Shown here: piece after piece, positions 1-5,314 of the stretch
How the letters are laid out: every line of letters begins with the position of its first letter
Position numbering within the stretch: position 1 is the stretch's first letter
Origin: an uncultured Clostridia bacterium
GTDB lineage: Bacteria; Bacillota; Clostridia; Christensenellales; Aristaeellaceae
NCBI GenBank assembly: GCA_937934775.1
Contig: CALGYL010000031.1
Span: 1 to 10,742 of the forward strand
Direction of reading: 5' to 3'
Length of the DNA: 10,742 bases
Program-made: the position numbers and the translations under genes
The notes under the pieces: generated by a model
Database searches by the model: none
Told to the model about the DNA's origin: nothing
What the model saw: the letters and a program-made list of their open reading frames with translations, nothing else

Positions 1-910
1 CCATGTGCGCGGCCAGCGCCGCCGCCTGATCTTCCGTTGCAAAGCCCGCCCACATCGGGATGAAGGCCGACCAGACGCGGATCTTGATGGGAAGCGTCTT
101 CCAGAACACGCCCAGCCCCGCGTGGAACCAGTCAAATTTCCGGGTCTTCACGTCCACGTCGCAGGAGTAGAAGAACTTGTCCCGGGGGTCCCAGCATTCC
201 TTTTGAATCGCCGCAATGAGCAGATCCCGCTTGTCCAGGTAGGCTTGCGCACGCTCCGGTTTGCCCAGCGCCGCCAAAATCCCGGCCATGCACCGCAGCT
301 CCTCCACCATGAAGGCGTTCAGGAAGATGTTGGCGGTGGAGAACTTGGGTCGGCCAAAGGTGGCGGGATCGTTGTCCATGCCAATCATGATGTCGTCACA
401 CCAGACGTACAGCCCGCAGGATTCAAAGAAGTAGTGCCGGTCGTAGCAGGCGAAGTATTTTTCCAGTTGATCGATTGCGCCCGCGATCCAGCCGTAATCC
501 CAGGCGCGCCGGGCGATCAGGTCAATCTGCTGGCAGAGGAAGGGCTTCATCATGTTCATGAGCACGCCTTCCTTGTGCTTCATGTTGAGGTAGGGCTCCG
601 GCCAGTCGGCTACCTCGATCATCATCGGAATGTAACCGTCCTCCAACTGATGATCGAGGAAGTTGAAGATATTGCCCTTGGCGTGCAGGAGAATTCGAGC
701 GTTTTCTTCGTCCGTCAGTTCTTCCGCCATGCCGAAAAGGCCGTAGACCGACCAGAAGGTGTCCCAGTCCCACACGTTGCCGTTATACACCGACCCGGGA
801 TCGACGAACGGGTAGCGGATAAAGCTGCGGGGCTGTTTCAGAACCCCGTTCAGGTTGCGCTGGACGAATTCCGAGACAGCGTCCCGGTACAGAAGGCTTT
901 GCGTTTCCAC
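1..910 (-). CDS. GH63/GH37-like (alpha/alpha)6 glycoside hydrolase, partial (C-terminus beyond left edge)
   Basis: The 303 visible residues read as an (alpha/alpha)6-barrel glycosidase resembling the trehalase / GH63 / mannosylglycerate hydrolase group (clan GH-G). Visible marks are YNGNVWDWDTFW (residues 42-53), QLEDGYIPMM (88-97) and IGMDNDPATFGRP (176-188). In GH63-like enzymes the Asp of the GMDN motif is the catalytic acid, which would be D179 here; the partner base normally lies nearer the C-terminus, outside the window. There is no signal peptide, so it probably acts in the cytoplasm on imported oligosaccharides. The start is GTG at 910, the first start after an in-frame stop; an AGGGTGAG-like ribosome binding site overlaps the end of the permease gene, and the gap to that stop is 4 bases. 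It is last in the visible part of the transport operon. The family call is from remembered motifs; substrate is unknown (alpha-glucosidic, mannosyl or other). It could also be annotated as a generic six-hairpin glycosidase. Confidence 0.8.
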   Translation of the reverse strand, partial: METQSLLYRDAVSEFVQRNLNGVLKQPRSFIRYPFVDPGSVYNGNVWDWDTFWSVYGLFGMAEELTDEENARILLHAKGNIFNFLDHQLEDGYIPMMIEVADWPEPYLNMKHKEGVLMNMMKPFLCQQIDLIARRAWDYGWIAGAIDQLEKYFACYDRHYFFESCGLYVWCDDIMIGMDNDPATFGRPKFSTANIFLNAFMVEELRCMAGILAALGKPERAQAYLDKRDLLIAAIQKECWDPRDKFFYSCDVDVKTRKFDWFHAGLGVFWKTLPIKIRVWSAFIPMWAGFATEDQAAALAAHM

Positions 911-914
911 AGGC

Positions 915-1745
915 TCACCCTTTCACGGCGCCGGAGGTCATGCCCTCGATCACCGCTTTGTTCAAAAACAGGTACATGATCAGCATCGGGAACACGCTGA
1001 TCGAAACCGACGCGAAGATCGCGCCCCAGTTTTTGGAGCCGAACTCGTCCTGGAAGTAGAAAAGGCCCGTCTGCATGGTCTTAAGCTCCGCCTTACTGAC
1101 GAAGGTCATCGAGTAGATCAGGTCGTTCCACTTGAAGAAGAACTGGATGACCAGCACCGTGATGATGGCGTTTTTCATCAGCGGCATCACAATGGATACC
1201 AGCATGCGGTAAATGCTGCAGCCGTCGATGACCGAGGCCTCCATGATTTCGTTGGGCAGCGCCCGGAGGTACCCGGAGATCAGGTAGATGCTGAAGGACA
1301 GCGCCGAGGCCGTGTAGACGATGATCAGGCTCCAGCGGTTGTTGTACAGGCCAAGCTTGGAGAAGATCTGGAACAGCGGGATCAGCGTGGTTGCCACCGG
1401 CACCATGATGCCAAAGGCGAAGTAGCGGTCCACGATCTTCCGGAAGCGCCACTCCATCTTGATGAGCGCGAAGGAGGCCAGCATGGACAGCGCCGTGATG
1501 AACACCAGTGAGATCAGCGTGTTGATCACGCTGTTGCCGAAGTAGACGCTCATGCGGCCGCGGGTCCAGGCGTCGATGTAATTCTGCCAGTAGAACCCGC
1601 TGTTGAGCGCATAGGCGGGCTTCTCAACAAACTCCGCGGGCACCTTGAACGAGGCGGTCAGCATCCAAAAGAGCGGATACAGGTTGATCAGCACCACCAA
1701 AAGGATCAAAACCGTCCGGGCGGCGGAGGAAAGCATTCTTTTCAT
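915..1745 (-). CDS. CUT1 sugar ABC transporter permease, MalG type
   Basis: Inner-membrane subunit of a binding-protein-dependent sugar importer. The protein has an N-terminal membrane helix (about TVLILLVVLINLYPLFWML), the FASFK-like stretch TASFK after it, several later hydrophobic segments, and the permease EAA loop LPNEIMEASVIDGCSIYRML, followed by VSIVMPL, in the C-terminal half. That loop docks onto the ATPase. Length (276 residues) and the short C-terminal tail fit the MalG side of the pair. Two starts are possible: ATG at 1751 and ATG at 1745. I chose 1745 because the G-run ribosome binding site (1753-1760) is about 7 bases from it but almost touches the 1751 ATG. It follows the MalF-type gene with 7 to 13 bases between them, and the glycosidase gene starts 4 bases after its stop, so the three are translationally coupled. 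Substrate cannot be read from the permease; the context suggests plant oligosaccharides. Confidence 0.93.
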   Translation of the reverse strand: MKRMLSSAARTVLILLVVLINLYPLFWMLTASFKVPAEFVEKPAYALNSGFYWQNYIDAWTRGRMSVYFGNSVINTLISLVFITALSMLASFALIKMEWRFRKIVDRYFAFGIMVPVATTLIPLFQIFSKLGLYNNRWSLIIVYTASALSFSIYLISGYLRALPNEIMEASVIDGCSIYRMLVSIVMPLMKNAIITVLVIQFFFKWNDLIYSMTFVSKAELKTMQTGLFYFQDEFGSKNWGAIFASVSISVFPMLIMYLFLNKAVIEGMTSGAVKG

Positions 1746-1752
1746 GTGCATA

Positions 1753-1760
1753 CCCCCCCT
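1753..1760 (-). promoter_or_regulatory. G-run ribosome binding site of the MalG-type permease
   Basis: On the minus strand AGGGGGGG overlaps the TAG stop of the upstream permease and precedes ATG 1745 by 7 bases. It decides in favour of 1745 over 1751 as start and shows stop/restart coupling of the two permeases. Confidence 0.5.
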
Positions 1761-2640
1761 ACTGTTCCAGCCGGTCGAACTTGCGGATGATGCCCGAGCC
1801 GACCACGCAAACCGCGAAGATGAACAGGGCGATCACGCTGCCAAAACCCATCTTGCGGAACGTAAAGGCCACGTCGTACATGTACATGGACATCGACTTC
1901 GTCGCTCCGCCGGGGCCGCCGCCGGTCAGCGCCAGCGCCGATTCAAACATCTTCACCGTGCCGGTAAAGCTGAAGATAAAGCAGGTGACGAGGATGGGCA
2001 CGAGAAGTGGCAGAAGAATGTGCAAAAACAACTGGTGCGGTTTGCAGCCGTCGATCCGGGCGACCTCGATGATGTCCTCCGGAATGTCCAGCAGCGCGCC
2101 GTAGAGAATGATCGCGTAAAAGCCCACCGCGACCCAGATGTCCATCACCGCCAGCGACCCAAGCGCCGTCGACGCCTTGCCGATCCACGGGTATACCATG
2201 CCGGACAGCCCCACGTTGTCCAGAAAGCTGTTCAGCAGGCCGTAATTGGGCTGAATTTCATAGATTTTGGAAAACAGCTGCGCGACCGCCACGGTGGGCA
2301 GCACCACCGGGAAAAATACGATGGTCCGGACCGTGGAGCCGAATTTTTTAAGCCAGAATTTGAACATCAAGGCCATCAGGAGCCCCAGCCCCACCTGCCC
2401 GAACATCACGATGCTGACGTAACGCATGTTGACGCCGAAGGCCTTGAGGAAGTTCTTGTCCTTGAAAAGCTTTGCGTAGTTGGAAAGCCCGGCGAACTCC
2501 CATTTCATGCCGGGCATGCCGTCAAACAACGAATAGTAGGCCGACCACACAATCGGCAGAATGACGAAAACGCTGTAGACGAGCAGGCAGGGGACGATGA
2601 ACAGCGCGATGGCCTTTTTGTCCCTGAGCACCTGATTCAT
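1759..2640 (-). CDS. CUT1 sugar ABC transporter permease, MalF/UgpA type
   Basis: First permease of the sugar importer; it would pair with the MalG-type protein encoded next. From ATG 2640 the protein is 293 residues. A charged start (MNQVLRDKK) leads into a long hydrophobic helix (residues 10-31), with further helices and the EAA loop at about 189-213 (DIIEVARIDGCKPHQLFLHI). LTGGGPGGAT (239-248) is typical of the MalF side and comes just before the last helices. The frame stays open to 2754, but the extra 38 residues (for example RPAGSVFRRNWLPEF) look unlike a permease N-terminus. Neither candidate start has a strong ribosome binding site; upstream of 2640 there is only GTGGGATGTGG, suggesting modest translation. 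It lies 434 bases after the binding-protein gene, an unusually long and highly folded gap. No ATPase gene is visible, as is common for CUT1 operons that use a shared MsmX-type ATPase. Confidence 0.93.
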   Translation of the reverse strand: MNQVLRDKKAIALFIVPCLLVYSVFVILPIVWSAYYSLFDGMPGMKWEFAGLSNYAKLFKDKNFLKAFGVNMRYVSIVMFGQVGLGLLMALMFKFWLKKFGSTVRTIVFFPVVLPTVAVAQLFSKIYEIQPNYGLLNSFLDNVGLSGMVYPWIGKASTALGSLAVMDIWVAVGFYAIILYGALLDIPEDIIEVARIDGCKPHQLFLHILLPLLVPILVTCFIFSFTGTVKMFESALALTGGGPGGATKSMSMYMYDVAFTFRKMGFGSVIALFIFAVCVVGSGIIRKFDRLEQ

Positions 2641-2798
2641 GTAACCACATCCCACTTGAAATTCGGGGAGCCAATTGCGGCGGAAGACGCTCCCCGCGGG
2701 CCGCCAAAACCCCGTCGGTCCTTTCATACCAATGAAGCGTATTATTTCCCCCAAAGAGACGAGGGGTTTTCGATGCAGAACAAGGAGCCGGAGCGAGG

Positions 2799-2813
2799 AA
2801 TAGCAGCGCTATT
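2799..2813. other. Small inverted repeat (6-bp arms)
   Basis: AATAGC and GCTATT flank a 3-base AGC centre. It is the permease-proximal member of the stem-loop row; weak on its own. Confidence 0.35.
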
Positions 2814-2847
2814 TTGAGCGGAAGGCGACGCTGTTTTGCGCGAAAAG

Positions 2848-2863
2848 ACCCGGCCTGACGGGT
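2848..2863 (-). terminator. Short GC hairpin followed by TTTT; weak terminator candidate
   Basis: On the minus strand ACCCG pairs with CGGGT around a 6-base loop, and the next bases are CTTTTC. The stem is only 5 bp and the U-run only 4, so at most partial termination before the permease genes is expected. Confidence 0.3.
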
Positions 2864-2889
2864 AAATAATGCTTGGAATTGGTATCAAT

Positions 2890-2917
2890 CGTTCCCGGTG
2901 GCGAAGCGCCGGGAACG
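2890..2917. other. 11-pair stem-loop
   Basis: CGTTCCCGG and CCGGGAACG form the arms. With one inner G-T and one G-C pair the stem is 11 pairs, closing a 6-base GCGAAG loop. It directly abuts the 18-bp hairpin, sharing base 2917. No U-run follows on the minus strand (ATTGATACC), so it is not a standard intrinsic terminator. Confidence 0.6.
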
Positions 2918-2956
2918 CGATACTCCTGCCAGTCCGGGGACTGGCAGGAGTATCGC
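2917..2956. other. Perfect 18-bp stem-loop with 4-base loop
   Basis: Bases 2917-2934 are the exact reverse complement of 2939-2956, leaving a CGGG loop at 2935-2938. It is the strongest secondary structure in the window. In the binding-protein mRNA it would block 3'-to-5' exonucleases. It could equally be a copy of a dispersed palindromic repeat (REP/MITE-like), which only a genome-wide search could show. Confidence 0.75.
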
Positions 2957-2983
2957 CTCCTTCAGTCAGTCAGAAATGGCCGC

Positions 2984-3009
2984 CCGGAAGCGCCCGCAGG
3001 CGGTTCCGG
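2984..3009. other. 10-pair stem-loop with one mismatch
   Basis: CCGGAA and TTCCGG are the outer arms. After a G-G mismatch, CG and CC pair with their partners around the tetraloop CGCA. It lies between the binding-protein stop and the 18-bp hairpin. Confidence 0.5.
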
Positions 3010-3029
3010 AAACAGGCTCCGTTCCAAAC

Positions 3030-3062
3030 GCGCCGAAAAACCGCGGGGCAGTTTTCCGGCGC
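3030..3062 (-). terminator. Stem-loop just after the binding-protein stop codon
   Basis: GCGCCG and CGGCGC pair, then after one A-C mismatch AAAAC pairs with GTTTT, enclosing a 9-base loop. The structure begins 12 bases after the stop codon of the binding-protein gene. The T-run is inside the stem instead of after it, so it may be a partial terminator or a 3'-end stabiliser. Readthrough is needed if the permeases lack their own promoter. Confidence 0.45.
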
Positions 3063-3074
3063 AAGCGTCTGAGG

Positions 3075-4349
3075 TTACGCGTTCGCGTCGTAGATGTCCT
3101 GCATCGCCTGGCAGTAGTCCTGGGCGGACATGTCGCCGTTCATCAGCGACTGCACGTTCTGCTGGGCCGCGGTGGACAGCTCGCTGGACATGGCGGCTTC
3201 GAACCAGGTGCTGGTGGCGGTGACTTTCTTCATCTCATCGGCGACCAGCTGGGTGTACTTGCTGATCTTGTCGGGATACTTGGCGACGGTGAAGCCCTTC
3301 AGCGAGCCCATGTTGTTGATGGCGTAGTCCGCGATGTGGGTGGCGAAGAACTTCAGCCACTGGGCGCTGGTCTCGTCATACTTGGCCTTGGACATGCACA
3401 GGATGGTGCCGCAGTTCATGGAGTACTCGGTGGCGGTACCTACGCCGCCGGTCACCGTCGGGATGTTGAAGTAGCCCACGCCGTCCTCGCCCGCCGGGTT
3501 GGTGTCCGCGGACAAAAGCTCGGTGTACCAGCTGCCGTTATACAGCATGGCGGCTTCGCCGGAGAGGATCATGTTGGCGGCGGTGTTGTAGTCCACGGTG
3601 GTGGGGCCGACGCCGAAGTAGCCCTTCGTGGTCATATCCTGCAGCATCTGCGCGGCTTCCACGATGCCCGGATCGGTGTACTTGATCTTGCCGGCCGCGG
3701 CGTCGTTCATGGCGTTGACGCCCAGCTTGCGCATCACATAGGCGTTCAGGTAGCGGGTGGCCGGCCACTGATCGGCGGCGCCCACGGCGAAGGGCTGGAT
3801 GCCCGCGGCCAGCAGCTTATCCGCATCGGCCAGCATCTCATCCCAGGTGGCGGGGGCGCTTGCGATGCCCGCTTTTTCAAACAGCGCTTTGTTGTACCAG
3901 AACCCTTCGACGTTGAGGCCCAGCGGCAGGTCGTAGAGTTCGTCGGTCTTGCTCAGGCCCGTCAGGAAGGCCACGGCGCCGGCGTCCAGCGTGTCGTACA
4001 CGCCCAGATCCTTGAGCGCGGTGCCCACGCCCAGCACGTAGTCGTTGTCGATCATCGCCAGGAGGGGCGTGCCGCTCTCATAGGCGAACACGTCCGGCAG
4101 GTCGTTGGAGGCCGCCAGCGTGGCCACCTTCTGCTGCAGGTTGTCGGAGGAGACGAGTTCGAACTCGTACTTGAAATCCGGGTTGACTTCCTTGATGAAC
4201 TGCTTGGTCAGATCCGAAAGGATCCGGCCGTTGTCGCTGTCTTCCGGCCAGATGGACAGAATGGTGAAGGTCTTGTCTTCCGCGTTGGCAGTCAGGCACA
4301 GCCCAAGAACCAGCACGAGCGCGAGAACGACGGCGCAGATACGCTTCAT
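3075..4349 (-). CDS. Extracellular sugar-binding protein of a CUT1 ABC transporter (SBP family 1 type)
   Basis: Captures a sugar outside the membrane and delivers it to the two permeases encoded downstream. The 424-residue protein starts with a signal peptide: K2 and R3, a hydrophobic core, and a likely signal peptidase I site after ANA at 21-23. C18 sits in LGLC, which fails the lipobox because the residue before Cys is Leu, so a lipid anchor is doubtful. The mature part has the family 1 pattern: an FTILSIWPED first strand, LPDVFAYESG (about 84-93), LPLGLNVEGFWYNKALFEKAGI (about 142-163) followed by PATWDEML, and a GEAAMLYNGSWY segment. The start ATG 4349 has a GGAGG ribosome binding site (4357-4361) 7 bases upstream. 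It follows the response regulator gene by 203 bases that hold a candidate promoter. The sugar cannot be named from sequence; xylo- or arabino-oligosaccharides are suggested by the GH43 gene. Confidence 0.94.
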   Translation of the reverse strand: MKRICAVVLALVLVLGLCLTANAEDKTFTILSIWPEDSDNGRILSDLTKQFIKEVNPDFKYEFELVSSDNLQQKVATLAASNDLPDVFAYESGTPLLAMIDNDYVLGVGTALKDLGVYDTLDAGAVAFLTGLSKTDELYDLPLGLNVEGFWYNKALFEKAGIASAPATWDEMLADADKLLAAGIQPFAVGAADQWPATRYLNAYVMRKLGVNAMNDAAAGKIKYTDPGIVEAAQMLQDMTTKGYFGVGPTTVDYNTAANMILSGEAAMLYNGSWYTELLSADTNPAGEDGVGYFNIPTVTGGVGTATEYSMNCGTILCMSKAKYDETSAQWLKFFATHIADYAINNMGSLKGFTVAKYPDKISKYTQLVADEMKKVTATSTWFEAAMSSELSTAAQQNVQSLMNGDMSAQDYCQAMQDIYDANA

Positions 4350-4386
4350 GGAAAAACCTCCCGTATAAAATTAACTCCCGCATGAG

Positions 4387-4406
4387 GATACCGGTAACAT
4401 GGTATC
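4387..4406. promoter_or_regulatory. Inverted repeat GATACC-N8-GGTATC, operator or leader hairpin
   Basis: Perfect 6-bp arms separated by 8 bases, flanked by CATG on both outer sides. It lies just downstream of the candidate -10 and about 40 bases before the binding-protein start, so it is either an operator or an mRNA hairpin. Confidence 0.4.
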
Positions 4407-4435
4407 ATGCGAATCCGACAGCATCCAGTGGTAAA

Positions 4436-4464
4436 TTTATATCAGGATGTGCATTTTTTAAAGG
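4436..4464 (-). promoter_or_regulatory. Candidate extended -10 promoter of the transport operon
   Basis: Minus-strand TGATATAAA (4444-4436) combines an extended TG with TATAAA, 5 of 6 to consensus. A sequence 17 bases upstream (CCTTTA, 4464-4459) is a poor -35, which fits an activator-dependent promoter. The predicted start would be near 4429, giving a leader of about 80 bases. Confidence 0.4.
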
Positions 4465-4552
4465 TTGTCCGTGCGCAAAGCCTCGCGTCCAAAGCTCCAT
4501 ACGAACTTTTTGTCACGAAGGAGATATGGTTTTCACCCGCGCGAATTCCCGG

Positions 4553-5314
4553 TCATTCGGGCAGCGTATGCTCCCGGTATTCGCCCGGCGTCACGCCCGT
4601 GTACTTTTTGAAGACGCGGCAGAAGTAGTGATAGTCACTGTAGCCCACCTTCTCGGAAACCTTTGTGGCCTTCTCGCCACATTGCAGCATGCGCTTGGCG
4701 TGGTCAAGCCGGATGGAGGTCAGGTACTTGATGTAGCTGACGCCGACGCACTCCTTGAAGAGGTTGCAAAGATATGCTGTGGTGAGACCGGTGGCCTGAG
4801 CCAGATCATTGAGGCCGATGTCCCGGTCGAAGTTCGCATGGATGTAGTCGAGGACGCTGCTCACCGCCTTGTTGCGGCTCTCGGCCTTGACGGTTTCGCG
4901 GTCCTGTTCGACGGCTTCCAGAATTTTCAGCCGCCGCATCGTCTCCAGCTGCTTTCCCGCCCGAGTCAGCGCAGAGACGACATTCTGCAGAAGGATCGGT
5001 TTCTCCATGTAGTCCAGCACGTTCAGGGCCAGCGCTCGTCGGGCGTATTCGTACTCCCGGTAGCCGCTGATCACGATGTAGGCGCAAACCGGGTGTTCCT
5101 TTGCGGCCCGCTCGATCATCGTCAGGCCGTCCAACCCCGGCATGCGGATGTCCGCGATCACGATGTCCGGCTTTTCCCGCAGGATGACCGAAAGCCCGTC
5201 CGCGCCGTTGTCGGCGGAGCCGACCATCTGCACGTCCAGCCCTGCCCGCTCGATCATCGCGCGCACCGCCTCGATGACGATGAATTCGTCGTCCACCACC
5301 ACCAGCGTATTCAC
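4553..5314 (-). CDS. Response regulator with AraC-type DNA-binding domain (YesN type)
   Basis: Cytoplasmic transcription regulator partnered with the histidine kinase encoded just before it. The 253 residues show a receiver domain (1 to about 120) with acidic pocket D8/D9, phospho-acceptor D55 in IVIADIRMPGLDG, S83 and K105. A linker helix follows (about 120-148), then two AraC-type helix-turn-helix units (about 150-250), including DLAQATGLTTAYLCNLFKE and the signature VGYSDYHYFCRVFKKYTG, followed by VTPGEYR. All key receiver residues are present, so it should be phosphorylated. The start is GTG 5314, overlapping the kinase stop by 3 bases (GTGA arrangement), with GGAGG at 5322-5326, 7 bases upstream. 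It ends without a clear terminator, 203 bases before the binding-protein gene. In this family the usual target is the neighbouring transporter promoter, expected here at 4350-4552, and possibly its own promoter near 8670-8700. Confidence 0.95.
   Translation of the reverse strand: MNTLVVVDDEFIVIEAVRAMIERAGLDVQMVGSADNGADGLSVILREKPDIVIADIRMPGLDGLTMIERAAKEHPVCAYIVISGYREYEYARRALALNVLDYMEKPILLQNVVSALTRAGKQLETMRRLKILEAVEQDRETVKAESRNKAVSSVLDYIHANFDRDIGLNDLAQATGLTTAYLCNLFKECVGVSYIKYLTSIRLDHAKRMLQCGEKATKVSEKVGYSDYHYFCRVFKKYTGVTPGEYREHTLPE

Larger units (their letters stand above)
2641..3074 (-). other. Folded intergenic spacer between binding protein and permease genes
   Basis: This 434-base stretch has no convincing gene. 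It holds at least six inverted repeats: 3030-3062, 2984-3009, 2917-2956, 2890-2917, 2848-2863 and 2799-2813. As RNA from the minus strand they would form a row of hairpins after the binding-protein stop codon. None is followed by a long U-run, so the row looks more like an RNA-stabilising or partial-termination region than a single clean terminator. In binding-protein transport operons such spacers often keep binding-protein mRNA abundant relative to permease mRNA; applying that here is inference. I see no clear promoter for the permeases inside it. Confidence 0.7.
4350..4552 (-). promoter_or_regulatory. Intergenic control region of the sugar-transport operon
   Basis: This 203-base spacer has no gene. 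On the minus strand it holds, in order, two copies of GCTTTG 14 bases apart (4490-4495 and 4476-4481), an extended -10 element TGATATAAA (4444-4436), an inverted repeat (4387-4406), and the GGAGG of the binding-protein gene. No intrinsic terminator separates it from the response regulator gene, so readthrough is also possible. The upstream repeats are where the AraC-type regulator might bind; that is inference. Confidence 0.5.

Noticed and set aside
2641..2754. N-terminal extension of the MalF-type permease to 2754
   Set aside because: The extra 38 residues do not resemble a permease N-terminus and the internal ATG 2640 directly precedes the first membrane helix. Certainty is moderate because neither start has a strong ribosome binding site.
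1645..2817. Long plus-strand open frame of 390 codons opposite the permease genes
   Set aside because: Its translation is rich in His, Asp, Gln and Arg, the typical mirror of a membrane protein gene read on the other strand.
2890..3009. CRISPR-like or tandem repeat array
   Set aside because: The hairpins differ in sequence and are not evenly spaced direct repeats with spacers; no cas genes are present.
2898..4385. Long plus-strand open frame of 495 codons opposite the sugar-binding protein
   Set aside because: It is a His/Gly/Val-rich antisense shadow caused by high GC and codon bias of the real minus-strand gene; it has no domain signal.
4518..4529. AAGGAGATATGG on the plus strand, like a ribosome binding site with ATG
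   Set aside because: The spacing to ATG is only about 2 bases and the frame runs antisense through the response regulator gene without any recognisable protein.
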